Part shown: positions 17,202-25,293 of the stretch, in pieces
Layout: each line of letters starts with the position of its first letter
Numbering within the stretch: position 1 is the first letter of the stretch
Source of the DNA: Barrientosiimonas humi
Lineage (GTDB): Bacteria; Actinomycetota; Actinomycetes; Actinomycetales; Dermatophilaceae
Reading direction: 5' to 3'
Assembly (NCBI RefSeq): GCF_006716095.1
Contig: NZ_VFOK01000001.1
Location: 899,375-963,374, forward strand
Length of the DNA stretch: 64,000 nt
Notes under the pieces: generated by a model
Databases searched by the model: none
Told to the model about the DNA's origin: nothing
The model's input: the letters and a program-made list of their open reading frames with translations, nothing else
Program-made: the position numbers and the translations under genes

Positions 17202-17284
17202 CGAGGAGGGGCGGCCCAGATGATGCAGGGGCGGCCCAGTTAACAAGGGGGCCACCCCTGTCGTATGGGGGCCGCCCCTCCTCG
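17202..17284 (+). repeat. Nested double palindrome, element 2
   Basis: Outer arms CGAGGAGGGGCGGCCC (17202-17217) and 17269-17284 pair over 16 bp. Inner arms CAGGGGCGGCCC (17226-17237) and 17249-17260 pair with one G.U, around a GTTAAC centre. The left spacer begins CCCAGA and the right spacer is TCGTATG, as in elements 1 and 3. It lies between degV and comEA, both on the + strand. Confidence 0.85.
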
Positions 17285-17374
17285 GCGGGAGGCGGCCGTC
17301 CACAGGGCATACGTCCGGGGCCGGGTTGTCCACAGGGCCGTCGGCGGCCGCAGCGGGAACCTCGTTGTCCCGCT

Positions 17375-17380
17375 TAGGTT
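17375..17380 (+). promoter_or_regulatory. -10 box TAGGTT of comEA
   Basis: Seven nt (CTCGGAC) separate it from ATG 17388. A leaderless start is inferred. Confidence 0.55.
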
Positions 17381-17387
17381 CTCGGAC

Positions 17388-18581
17388 ATGTCACGCCAGA
17401 CGTCGTCTCCGCCGCCCGACCGGCTCGCCGCCGTGCTGGGCGAGGTCGACCGTGCGCGCCGGGGCGAGGGGTGGACCCCGGCTGAGCCACCGGACGACCG
17501 GGGCCGGCGGCGTGCCCGCAGGGGTGGCGCGGCGGGCGACCGCGAGCTGGACCAGCGGTCCGGTCGGCGCAGCGGCCGCGGGCGGGAAGGGGCCGCGCGC
17601 GACGAGCCGGGGGAGCGGCGGCGCGGCGGGCGCCACCGGCGCGACCCCGACGCCGACGACGACGTGCTGCGCCCGCACACCCCGCTGGTCCGGGCGCCGG
17701 TGAGCCTGCGCGACGCCGTGGTGGCGCCCGGGAGGCTCGCGGCGGTCGCGGTGCTCGTGCTGGTGATCGCGGCCGGGTCGGTGCTGGGCGGTCGGCTGCT
17801 GTGGATGCGGGCGACCAGCGAGCCGCGTCCGGCGTCGGCCTCGATGCTGCCCGACGCGTCCGGCAGCCCCGGGCTGCAGGGCACGCCCCGGGCCTCGGCA
17901 CCGGCTGCCGCAGGGGTGCAGCCGGGCGGGGCGCCAGGCGTGCCCGGACCAGGGGCGAGCGGACCGGGCGCGGCACCCGGCGCGGCAGCACCCGGTGCCG
18001 CGGGGCCTGGTGTGGCAGGGCCTGGTGCGGCAGGGCCCGGGGCCGCGAGCACCGGTGCCGCCGCACCCGCCACCGTGTTCGTCCACGTGGTCGGCCAGGT
18101 CGCACGCCCGGGCGTGGTGACCCTGCGGCCCGGCGCGCGGGTGCGCGACGCGGTCGCCGCGGCCGGCGGCGCTCGTGACGGCGCCGACCTGGCCAGGGTC
18201 AACCTGGCCCGGCCGGTGTCGGACGGCGAGCAGGTCGTGGTCCCGAAGCCGGGGGAGGAGGTGACCCCGGCCCCCGGAGCCCCCGCCCCCGGCGGCCTCC
18301 CAGGATCACCCGGCGGGGCGCCCGGTGCGGGCGGCGCCCCGCCGGGCGGGGCCGCGGGCAGCGCGCCCGGGGCGGCCGGTCCGGCGACGGGGCCGGTCAA
18401 CCTCAACCAGGCCGACGCGGCGGCCCTCGACACGCTGCCGGGCATCGGACCGGTGCTCGCCTCACGCATCGTGCAGTGGCGCACCGACAACGGCCGGTTC
18501 ACGTCGGTCGACGAGCTGGGCGAGGTGAGCGGCATCGGCGACAAGCTGCTCGAGCAGGTGCGGCCGCTGGTCACCGTCTGA
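17388..18581 (+). CDS. comEA: ComEA-like DNA-binding protein with SLBB and HhH domains
   Basis: 397 residues from ATG 17388; the open frame further upstream is ignored because the promoter lies inside it. Layout: charged Arg-rich cytoplasmic segment (1-105), one membrane span (LAAVAVLVLVIAAGSVLGG, about 120-140), a Gly/Pro/Ala low-complexity linker of collagen-like appearance, an SLBB-like domain (VFVHVVGQVARPGVVTLRPG), a second Gly/Pro/Ala linker, and a C-terminal double helix-hairpin-helix (VNLNQADAAALDTLPGIGPV and GIGDKLLEQVRPL). It would bind incoming DNA outside the membrane for transport through ComEC. comEC starts 4 nt after the stop. No pilus or comF gene is in the window. Confidence 0.93.
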   Translation: MSRQTSSPPPDRLAAVLGEVDRARRGEGWTPAEPPDDRGRRRARRGGAAGDRELDQRSGRRSGRGREGAARDEPGERRRGGRHRRDPDADDDVLRPHTPLVRAPVSLRDAVVAPGRLAAVAVLVLVIAAGSVLGGRLLWMRATSEPRPASASMLPDASGSPGLQGTPRASAPAAAGVQPGGAPGVPGPGASGPGAAPGAAAPGAAGPGVAGPGAAGPGAASTGAAAPATVFVHVVGQVARPGVVTLRPGARVRDAVAAAGGARDGADLARVNLARPVSDGEQVVVPKPGEEVTPAPGAPAPGGLPGSPGGAPGAGGAPPGGAAGSAPGAAGPATGPVNLNQADAAALDTLPGIGPVLASRIVQWRTDNGRFTSVDELGEVSGIGDKLLEQVRPLVTV

Positions 18582-18585
18582 GGCG

Positions 18586-20988
18586 GTGACCGACCACGAG
18601 AGCGACGAGCCGGACGCGGCGGACGCGGCGGACGCCGTCCGCCGGCTCGACGTCCGGCTGCTGCTCCCGGCCGGGTGCGCCTGGATCGCCGTGCTCGTCG
18701 GGCTGCGCTTGACCCCGGCCGTCCTGCTGCCGACCGCGGTCGCCGCCGGGTCCACCGCGCTGCTGCTGGCCCGGCGCGACCTCGGCAGCGCGCGCAGCAT
18801 CGCCGCCCTGTGCCTCGCCGCGACGTCGCTCACGACGCTCGCCACCGGGCTGCACCAGGCCACCGCCCAGGTCGGCCTGGTCGACGAGCTGACCGCCCAG
18901 CGCGCGACCGTCACGGTGCGTGCCTCGCTGGCGACCGACCCCCGGCTGGTCAGCAGGCGCTCGGACGCCGCCGGAGCCGACGACCCGATGTACGTCCTCA
19001 CCCTCACCGTGCGCGAGGTCGCCGGCCGCGGGGAGCAGAGCGGTTCGGGCGCCCGAGTGCTCGTCTTCGGCGACGAGGCGTGGGCCGAGATGCGTTGGGG
19101 CCAAACGGTTCTCGTGACCGGACGCCTGTCCGAGCCCGACCCGGGAGCGGCCGAGACGGCCGTGCTCGCGGTGTCCCGGCCGCCCCGGCTCGTGGCCGAC
19201 GCCCCGGCGCCCTTCCGCGCCGTCGAGGTGCTGCGCGAGCGGTTGCGTGAGGCCACCGACCCGCTGCCGGCCGACCCCCGCGGGCTCGTCCCCGCGCTGG
19301 TGATCGGCGACACCTCGCGGCTGCCGGGCGACCTCGTCGACGACATGCGGGCGACGGGCATGACCCACCTGACCGCCGTGAGCGGCGCCAACGTCTCGAT
19401 CCTGCTGCTGGCGGTGGTGTGGTGCTGCGGCTGGCTGCGCATCCCGCGCCGTGGCCGGCTGCCGGTCTGCCTCGTGGCGCTGGCCGTCTTCGTGCTGCTG
19501 TGCCGACCCGAGCCGAGCGTGGTGCGCGCCTCGGCCATGGGGGTCGTCGGGCTGCTCGCCACCAGCTCGGGCCGCCCCCGCGCCGCGGCACCCGCGCTCG
19601 GTGCCGCCGTCGTCGGACTGCTGGTCATCGACCCGTGGCTCGCGGCGTCGTACGGCTTCGCGCTGTCCGTGCTGGCCACGCTCGGCCTGGTGCTGTTCGC
19701 CCGCAGCTGGGGCCGGCGGATCGCATCAGCGCTGCCGCGCAGGCTCGCCTGGCTGGGGGAGCCGATCGCGATTCCCGTTGCGGCACAAGCGATGTGCGCG
19801 CCCGTCATCGTCCTGCTGCAGAGCTCGGTGAGCGTGGTCGGCGTGCCGGCCAACCTGCTCGCCGCACCCCTCGTCGCGCCCGCCACGCTCGGCGGCATCG
19901 CAGTGGTGCTCCTCGCTCCGCTGTCCCTGCCGCTCGGGGTCGCGATCGCCTGGGTCGCCGGCCTGCCGGCCTGGGGCATCGCGGCCGTCGCTCACCTGGC
20001 GGCCCAGGTGCCGTGGGGCAACCTGCCCTGGCCGGCGGGTCCGCCCGGGGCGCTGTTGCTGGCCGCGCTCGTGCTGCTCGCCCTGCTCACCGGCCCGCGG
20101 CTGGTCGTGCGCGGCCGCCGGCACCCGGTCGTCGTGCTGGCCTGCGCGTTGCTGGTCTCGGCGGCCGTGTGGCCGCTGCCGCAGCCGGGCTGGCCACCCC
20201 CGGGCTGGGTGCTCGTCGTCTGCGACGTGGGCCAGGGCGACGCCGCGGTGCTGCGCACCGGCCCCGACCGGGCGCTCGTGATCGACGCCGGACCCGACGA
20301 GGCCGCCGTCGGCCGGTGCCTCGACGACCTGGGCGTGCGCCGCGTCGAGGCCGTCGTCCTGACCCACCTGCACGCCGACCACGTCACCGGCCTCCCGACC
20401 CTGCTCGACGGACGCGGCGTCGGTGAGGTCGTCACCACCCCGGTCCGCGCCGAGGACTCCGGCGCCGCCGAGCAGCCGACCGTGGGTCCGCTCGTGGTGC
20501 GCGCGTCGGCCGCCGCCGGCGTACCGCTCACCGAGGCGCGCGCCGGGGACCGGTTGTCCTGGGGGCGGGTGCAGGCCACGGTGCTGTGGCCGGGCCGCAC
20601 CATCCGCACCGGTTCGCTGCAGAACAACGGCTCGGTGGTGCTCGACGTGCGCGTCGCGGGCGTACGCCTGCTGCTGCTCGGCGACGCCGAGCAGGAGGCG
20701 CAGCGCGAGACGCGGCGAGCCCTGGCCCGCCTCGGTGACCCCACCCCGGTGCTGGCCATGAAGGTGGCCCACCACGGCTCGTCCAACCACGACCCGGCGC
20801 TGCTGCGCCAGGTGCGGGCGACGTACGGGCTGATCAGCGTGGGGTCCGACAACGACTACGGGCACCCGGCGCCGCGGCTGCTCGGCTCGCTGCGCGACTC
20901 CGGGACGCTCGCCGTGCGCACCGACCGCGGGGGCGACCTGGCGGTCGTGGTGCGCGAGGGGCGCGGGTCGGTGGTGAGCCGACGATGA
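18586..20988 (+). CDS. comEC: ComEC/Rec2 competence membrane protein
   Basis: 800 residues, GTG 18586. Order: an N-terminal pair of membrane helices, an extracellular OB-like region, a competence domain with many membrane helices (about 225-530; GMTHLTAVSGANVSILLL is the conserved entry), and a metallo-beta-lactamase domain with VCDVGQGDAAVL, the metal motif THLHADH at 593-599 and HHGSSNH. In natural transformation ComEC forms the inner-membrane DNA channel, and the MBL domain is the proposed nuclease for the non-transforming strand. Coupled to comEA. It converges on the LysR regulator, 66 nt apart. Confidence 0.95.
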   Translation: MTDHESDEPDAADAADAVRRLDVRLLLPAGCAWIAVLVGLRLTPAVLLPTAVAAGSTALLLARRDLGSARSIAALCLAATSLTTLATGLHQATAQVGLVDELTAQRATVTVRASLATDPRLVSRRSDAAGADDPMYVLTLTVREVAGRGEQSGSGARVLVFGDEAWAEMRWGQTVLVTGRLSEPDPGAAETAVLAVSRPPRLVADAPAPFRAVEVLRERLREATDPLPADPRGLVPALVIGDTSRLPGDLVDDMRATGMTHLTAVSGANVSILLLAVVWCCGWLRIPRRGRLPVCLVALAVFVLLCRPEPSVVRASAMGVVGLLATSSGRPRAAAPALGAAVVGLLVIDPWLAASYGFALSVLATLGLVLFARSWGRRIASALPRRLAWLGEPIAIPVAAQAMCAPVIVLLQSSVSVVGVPANLLAAPLVAPATLGGIAVVLLAPLSLPLGVAIAWVAGLPAWGIAAVAHLAAQVPWGNLPWPAGPPGALLLAALVLLALLTGPRLVVRGRRHPVVVLACALLVSAAVWPLPQPGWPPPGWVLVVCDVGQGDAAVLRTGPDRALVIDAGPDEAAVGRCLDDLGVRRVEAVVLTHLHADHVTGLPTLLDGRGVGEVVTTPVRAEDSGAAEQPTVGPLVVRASAAAGVPLTEARAGDRLSWGRVQATVLWPGRTIRTGSLQNNGSVVLDVRVAGVRLLLLGDAEQEAQRETRRALARLGDPTPVLAMKVAHHGSSNHDPALLRQVRATYGLISVGSDNDYGHPAPRLLGSLRDSGTLAVRTDRGGDLAVVVREGRGSVVSRR

Positions 20989-21054
20989 CGCGACGGGCGC
21001 CGCGACCGGGCCGGGCCCGTGGGCTCGACCGGCGGGGCCTCACCCTGCGAGGCC

Positions 21055-21999
21055 TCAGCCCGCGGGCGCCGCCTCGACGTCGGGCCGGCAACCGGTCTGC
21101 TTGGCCGCCTCGGCGAGCGCCTCGACGGTCGCCTGCACCGCGGGCACGCGGGCGAGGTCGGGGGTGGTCACCAGCTGCACGGTGCGGCGGTTGGGCGGGT
21201 TCATCGGCCGCACGACCACGCCGTCGTTGCTGGTGGAGCGCAGGATCAGCTCGGGCACGAGCGCCACCCCGAGGCCCGCGGCCACGAGCGCGAGCACCGC
21301 GACGTAGTCCTCGGTCTCGAAGGCCACCTCGGGCTCGAAGCCCGACTGCTGCGCGAGCGAGAGCAGGTGACCGCGACAGCGCGGGCAGCCGGCGATCCAG
21401 GCCGACTCGTCGAGGTCGGCGAGGTCGACGCGCTCCTGCGCGGCCAGCGGGTGGTCGCGGGGGAGAACGATGCGCACCTCGTCCTCGAGCAGCGTCTGCA
21501 CCGAGAACGGGTCGAGGTCGTCCTCGCCGCGCGGCAGGGTGTCACCGTCGTAGACGAACGTCACCGCCACGTCGCAGTCGCCCGCGCGCAGCGAGGCCAG
21601 CGCCTCGGGCGGCTCGGCCTCGGTGAAGGCGACCCGCACGTCGGGGAAGCGCTGCTTGACCAGCGCCAGGGCCTGCGGCACCAGCGTCGAGGCGGCCGAC
21701 GGGAACGCGGTGAGACGCACCCGCCCCGACTGCAGCCCCGCGATGGCGCGGATCTCGCCCTCGGCCCGGTCCAGCGCGGTGAGCACCGGCACGGCGTGCC
21801 GCGCGAGCACCTCGCCGGCCTCGGTGAGCCGCACGCTGCGCCCGATGCGCTCGACGAGCACGGTTCCGGTGCGTTCCTCGAGGCGGCGCACCATCTGGGA
21901 GATGGCGGGCTGGGAGTAGCCCAGCGACGCGGCCGCCGCGGTGAAGCTGCCCTCTTCGGCGATGGCGCGCATCACGCGCAGCCCAGCGGCGTCGATCAT
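21055..21999 (-). CDS. LysR-type regulator, OxyR-like group
   Basis: 314 residues from ATG 21999, preceded by GGAGG. The start is fixed by MIDAAGLRVMRAIAEEGS, the usual N-terminus of the winged helix-turn-helix (residues 1-60). The rest is a two-lobe effector-binding domain. Two cysteines lie close together in AGCPRCRGHLLSL near residue 200. OxyR also uses a cysteine pair in this region, but the spacing here is CxxC, so redox sensing is only a possibility. TAGGAT lies 8 nt upstream of the start. It is divergent from the sirtuin gene with a shared 40-nt promoter region, so that gene is the first candidate target. Confidence 0.88.
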   Translation of the reverse strand: MIDAAGLRVMRAIAEEGSFTAAAASLGYSQPAISQMVRRLEERTGTVLVERIGRSVRLTEAGEVLARHAVPVLTALDRAEGEIRAIAGLQSGRVRLTAFPSAASTLVPQALALVKQRFPDVRVAFTEAEPPEALASLRAGDCDVAVTFVYDGDTLPRGEDDLDPFSVQTLLEDEVRIVLPRDHPLAAQERVDLADLDESAWIAGCPRCRGHLLSLAQQSGFEPEVAFETEDYVAVLALVAAGLGVALVPELILRSTSNDGVVVRPMNPPNRRTVQLVTTPDLARVPAVQATVEALAEAAKQTGCRPDVEAAPAG

Positions 22000-22039
22000 G
22001 CCTCCGGATCCTACGTTCTCGCTGACGGATACTGGTCGG

Positions 22040-22900
22040 GTGCTGACCTCCACCACCCCTGACCCGGCCCTGGCGCCGGGCCTGTGGGACGAGCTCGTCC
22101 GGCTGGTGCGCGGCGGCGACGTGTGCGTGCTGACCGGCGCCGGCATCTCCACCGAGTCGGGCATCCCGGCCTACCGCGGCGCCGACGGCGAGCGGCGCGT
22201 GACCCCCATGACCGTGTCCGAGCTGCTCCGGAGCCCGGCGGCGCGACAGCGCTACTGGGCGCGGGCGTACACAGGCTGGCCGAGGTTCGCCGCGGCCGAG
22301 CCGAACGACGGGCACCGCGCGGTCGCGCGGCTACAGGACCTCGGCCTGGTCGGCGCGGTCATCACCCAGAACGTCGACGGGCTGCACCAGCAGGCGGGCG
22401 CGCGCGACGTCACCGAGCTGCACGGGTCGTTGTCGTTCGTCGTCTGCGCCGACTGCGGGGAGCGGTACGCCCGCGAGGTCGTCGACGAGTGGCTCGCCGG
22501 GGCGAACCCGCACTTCGACCGGGAGATCAGCGGTCAGGTCCGGCCCGACGGCGACGTCGTGCTCACCGACGAGCAGGTGGCCGGCTTCCGGATCGCCGCG
22601 TGCGTGGTCTGCCGGTCGGACCGGCTCAAGCCCGACGTCGTGATGTTCGGCGAGTCGGTCGTGCGGCCGGTGGTCGACGCGTGCTTCGAGGCGGTCGACC
22701 GGTCCCGGGCGCTGCTGGTGCTGGGCTCGTCGCTGATGGTCATGTCGGGCTACCGCTTCGCCCGGCACGCGGCCCGCGAGGGCATCCCGGTCGCCGCGAT
22801 CACCCACGGCGTCACCCGGGCCGACGACCTGATCGACGTGAAGGTGGACGCCCCGCTGGGGCCGACCCTGCGCAGGCTCGTCGAGGCGGTCGCGGCGTAG
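22040..22900 (+). CDS. Sirtuin, NAD-dependent protein deacylase
   Basis: 286 residues from GTG 22040. GATACT ends 6 nt upstream, so it is probably leaderless; the in-frame ATG at 21941 lies inside the LysR gene. Sirtuin motifs are GAGISTESGIPAYRG (NAD binding), TQNVDGLHQQAG and LHGS with the catalytic His. Zinc cysteines come in pairs CADC and CVVC, and MFGESV follows. NDGHRAVARL and a DVKVDAPLGPTL ending resemble the class used for protein deacetylation in actinobacteria. It removes acyl groups from lysines using NAD. Its stop lies 26 nt from the end of convergent lexA. Confidence 0.93.
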   Translation: MLTSTTPDPALAPGLWDELVRLVRGGDVCVLTGAGISTESGIPAYRGADGERRVTPMTVSELLRSPAARQRYWARAYTGWPRFAAAEPNDGHRAVARLQDLGLVGAVITQNVDGLHQQAGARDVTELHGSLSFVVCADCGERYAREVVDEWLAGANPHFDREISGQVRPDGDVVLTDEQVAGFRIAACVVCRSDRLKPDVVMFGESVVRPVVDACFEAVDRSRALLVLGSSLMVMSGYRFARHAAREGIPVAAITHGVTRADDLIDVKVDAPLGPTLRRLVEAVAA

Positions 22901-22925
22901 AGCCCGCGCCGGGTAGGCCCGGCGG

Positions 22926-23642
22926 TCAGACGCGGCGCAGGACCGCGGTGACCTTGCCGAGGATGGTGGCGTCGCTGCCGTCGATCGGCTCGTAGGCCTC
23001 GTTGTGCGGCATCAGCCAGACCTTGCCCTTGGTGCGCTTGAAGGTCTTGACGGTCGCCTCGTTGTCGAGCATCGCGGCCACGATGTCGCCGTTGCTGGCG
23101 GTCGGCTGCTGCCGCACGACCACCCAGTCGCCGTCGCAGATGGCCGCGTCGACCATCGAGTCGCCGACCACCTTGAGCAGGAACATGTCACCCTCGCCGA
23201 CGATCTGGCGGGGGAGGGGGAAGACGTCCTCGACGACCTCCTCGGCAAGGATCGGGCCACCCGCGGCGATGCGGCCGACGACCGGGACGTACTCGGCCTC
23301 GGGGTGGTCGTCGTGCAGGCCGGTCTCGTCGACCAGGCTCTCGCTCGCCTGGCTCACCGAGCGGCCGCGATAACCGCGCTCGCGCTTGCTCTGCCCGGGG
23401 GCGATCACCTCGATGGCGCGCGGGCGCATCGGGTCACGGCGCAGGTATCCCTTGCGCTCGAGCATCGTCAGCTGGTGGGCCACCGAGCTGGGTGAGGTCA
23501 GGCCGACGGCGTCGCCGATCTCGCGCATGCTCGGCGGGTATCCGCGGCGGTCGACCGAGTTGCGGATCACCTCGAGCACCTTGCGCTGACGCGTGGTCAG
23601 GGCCTGCCCGTCGGGTTCGGGCATCTCGTGGATCTTGGCCAT
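22926..23642 (-). CDS. lexA: SOS repressor LexA
   Basis: 238 residues, ATG 23642. N-terminal winged helix ([40 protein letters not shown] recognition region). C-terminal S24 protease domain with the self-cleavage pair Ala127-Gly128 in RIAAGGP, nucleophile Ser162 in GDSM and general base Lys199 in EATVKTF. It represses DNA-damage genes until RecA filaments trigger cleavage. A LexA box overlaps the -35 of its own promoter at 23763-23803, so autoregulation is expected. It is divergent from the LysM gene, as in mycobacteria (lexA/Rv2719c) and corynebacteria (lexA/divS). Confidence 0.98.
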   Translation of the reverse strand: MAKIHEMPEPDGQALTTRQRKVLEVIRNSVDRRGYPPSMREIGDAVGLTSPSSVAHQLTMLERKGYLRRDPMRPRAIEVIAPGQSKRERGYRGRSVSQASESLVDETGLHDDHPEAEYVPVVGRIAAGGPILAEEVVEDVFPLPRQIVGEGDMFLLKVVGDSMVDAAICDGDWVVVRQQPTASNGDIVAAMLDNEATVKTFKRTKGKVWLMPHNEAYEPIDGSDATILGKVTAVLRRV

Positions 23643-23762
23643 GGGTTTCGGTCCTCGTTCCGCGTCGCGCCGCGGCCGGTGACGGTGCCCGCTGGCGCCG
23701 GACCGGTCGTCGTCGGCGAGGGGCTGTCGGTGGTCGCTGCTTGTCTTGGTGACTGTGCGAAC

Positions 23763-23803
23763 AGCCTATGAAGACCCGCAGCAGGTTTCAAACACCTGTA
23801 CGA
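23763..23803 (-). promoter_or_regulatory. lexA promoter with LexA box
   Basis: On the - strand TTGAAA (23786-23791), 17 nt, TAGGCT (23763-23768). CAAACACCTGTACG at 23789-23802 differs from the actinobacterial SOS consensus CGAAC-N4-GTTCG at two positions and overlaps the -35. Confidence 0.75.
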
Positions 23804-23847
23804 CGCGTGTCGGCGGGGTCTCCCGGCCGAGCCGGCCGCGCGAGGCC

Positions 23848-23891
23848 TTGAGCCGTTCGAACGTCCGTGCTATACATCGTACAGACGTTCC
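23848..23891 (+). promoter_or_regulatory. LysM-gene promoter with two LexA boxes
   Basis: TTGAGC (23848-23853), 17 nt, TATACA (23871-23876), among the best housekeeping promoters in the window. CGAACGTCCGTGCT (23858-23871) lies in the spacer and CGTACAGACGTTCC (23878-23891) directly after the -10. Each has two mismatches to CGAAC-N4-GTTCG. Binding at either would block polymerase. Confidence 0.75.
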
Positions 23892-23937
23892 ATCGCACAC
23901 TTGTTCGTCGAGTTCGTCACCGTCCTTGGAGGAAGAC

Positions 23938-24333
23938 ATGAGCGCCGCCACCGTCACGCCGGCCATCGCCCCGCACCCGCGGTTCGGGTCCGCCCAGCCC
24001 GCGCGGCGCCGGCACCTGCGAGTCGTGCCGCCGCTGCCCCAGCAGGAAGCCCGCCCCGCGGCCTTCCGGCTCACCCGCCGCGGCCGCCGCGCGCTGGCCC
24101 TCGCCGTGGTCGTCCTGGCGATCCTGGTCGGCGCGGCCATCAGCGCGACCGCTGGGGGAGCGCAGGCCCAGCAGGTCGTCACCGTGAGCTCCGGGGAGAC
24201 CCTGTCCGACCTGGCCCGTGCCCACCTTCCCGGCGTCCCGGTCGGCACGGCCGTCGCCCAGATCCAGGTGGCCAACGGCCTCAACTCCCTGCAGGTCTCC
24301 AGCGGTCAGCAGCTGGTGATCCCGGCGCCCTGA
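23938..24333 (+). CDS. SOS-induced LysM membrane protein, ChiZ/DivS-like division inhibitor
   Basis: 131 residues from ATG 23938 (TTGGAGGAAGAC upstream). A Pro/Arg-rich cytoplasmic N-terminus (1-50), one membrane span (about 51-69, ALALAVVVLAILVGAAIS) and a single LysM domain (about 79-129, TVSSGETLSDLARAHLP to QQLVIPAP) facing the wall. The divergent position to lexA and LexA boxes in its promoter match Rv2719c (ChiZ) of mycobacteria and DivS of Corynebacterium, which delay division during SOS. Sequence alone shows the membrane-LysM layout; the division role is by synteny. Confidence 0.85.
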   Translation: MSAATVTPAIAPHPRFGSAQPARRRHLRVVPPLPQQEARPAAFRLTRRGRRALALAVVVLAILVGAAISATAGGAQAQQVVTVSSGETLSDLARAHLPGVPVGTAVAQIQVANGLNSLQVSSGQQLVIPAP

Positions 24334-24379
24334 GCAGGGTGCAGGTCAGTCGCCCGAGCGCGGCGACAGCCTCGATCTC

Positions 24380-24413
24380 GTGGCCGGTGACGGGCTCCTC
24401 CGTCACCGGCCAC
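24380..24413 (+). terminator. Terminator after the LysM gene
   Basis: GTGGCCGGTGACG (24380-24392) and its exact complement (24401-24413) with an 8-nt loop. The 359-nt gap 24334-24692 holds this hairpin and the NrdR boxes; I see nothing else there. Confidence 0.75.
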
Positions 24414-24528
24414 GTCCACTTCTCCCGCCGTTCCGGGCGCCTGAGCGGGTGGTGCGCGGGTGACGTGGTGAGCGACACGCAGGCCGCCGCGGCGCGGCCT
24501 TGCGCGTCGGGCCAAAGCGTCCTAACCT

Positions 24529-24576
24529 CCCTATATCTAGTAGTTACAGCCGTGTAAGTTCTCCACATCTAGTCCA
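24529..24576 (+). promoter_or_regulatory. Two NrdR boxes upstream of nrdR-nrdJ
   Basis: CCCTATATCTAGTAGT (24529-24544) and CTCCACATCTAGTCCA (24561-24576) share ATCTAGT and are offset by 32 bp, three helical turns. The shape and spacing match paired NrdR operators of ribonucleotide reductase genes. The AT-rich run stands out in this DNA and also holds the likely promoter. Confidence 0.8.
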
Positions 24577-24692
24577 CAAGGACATCCACAGCCGGAGGCC
24601 GGTTTTCCACCGTCCGTCCCCAGGTTTTCCCCCGAACCGGCCTCGTGGAGCGCCCTCCCGGACCCGATCGAACCGCGCGAAGGAGGTGCCCG

Positions 24693-25238
24693 ATGCACTG
24701 CCCGTTCTGCCGCCACGACGACTCCCGAGTCGTCGACAGTCGTACGTCCGAGGACGGCACCAGCATCAAGCGGCGCCGCCAGTGCCCGGCCTGCGGCAAG
24801 CGGTTCAGCACCCTGGAGACCGCGAGCCTGACCGTGGTCAAGCGCTCGGGGGCGAGCGAGCCGTTCGCCCGCGGCAAGGTGCTGGCCGGGGTCCGCAAGG
24901 CCTGCCAGGGCCGACCGGTCTCCGACGACGACCTGGCGCTGCTGGCGCAGCAGGTCGAGGAGAGCATCCGCTCCCAGGGGCTGGCCGAGATCGACGCGCA
25001 CGACGTCGGGCTGGAGATCCTGGGGCCGCTGCGCGCGCTGGACGAGGTGGCCTACCTGCGCTTCGCCAGCGTCTACCAGGCCTTCGAGTCCACCGACGAC
25101 TTCGAGACCGCCATCACGCTGCTGCGTGCCGAGCGCGAGGCCGCGGGCGTCGAGCCCGACCGGGCCGAGCGCCCCGCGTCGACCTCGTCGACGGGGCCTG
25201 TCGGTGGTGGCGGCGACGATGAGACCGCCAGCACCTGA
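24693..25238 (+). CDS. nrdR: Transcriptional repressor NrdR
   Basis: 181 residues from ATG 24693, which follows AAGGAGG at ideal spacing; the in-frame upstream ATG 24645 has none. An N-terminal zinc ribbon with Cys3, Cys6, Cys31 and Cys34 (CPFC, CPAC) is followed by an ATP-cone domain (about 46-136) that senses dATP/ATP. It represses ribonucleotide reductase genes when dNTPs are sufficient. The C-terminal 30 residues are low-complexity (Ser/Thr/Gly/Asp) and add to the usual length of about 150. nrdJ follows after 55 nt and the tandem boxes upstream fit autoregulation of the pair. Confidence 0.97.
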   Translation: MHCPFCRHDDSRVVDSRTSEDGTSIKRRRQCPACGKRFSTLETASLTVVKRSGASEPFARGKVLAGVRKACQGRPVSDDDLALLAQQVEESIRSQGLAEIDAHDVGLEILGPLRALDEVAYLRFASVYQAFESTDDFETAITLLRAEREAAGVEPDRAERPASTSSTGPVGGGGDDETAST

Positions 25239-25293
25239 GCACCACCCCCCGAAGAAACCTGCCGAGCACAAGACACCCACCGGAGGAGCTGTC

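Noticed and set aside
21941-22039. Longer sirtuin start at ATG 21941
   Set aside because: It would overlap the divergent LysR gene's start; the GATACT promoter and GTG 22040 fit better.
24334-24692. Cobalamin riboswitch for the B12-dependent reductase
   Set aside because: I looked for a B12 box and the large multi-stem leader; only a simple terminator and NrdR boxes are present.
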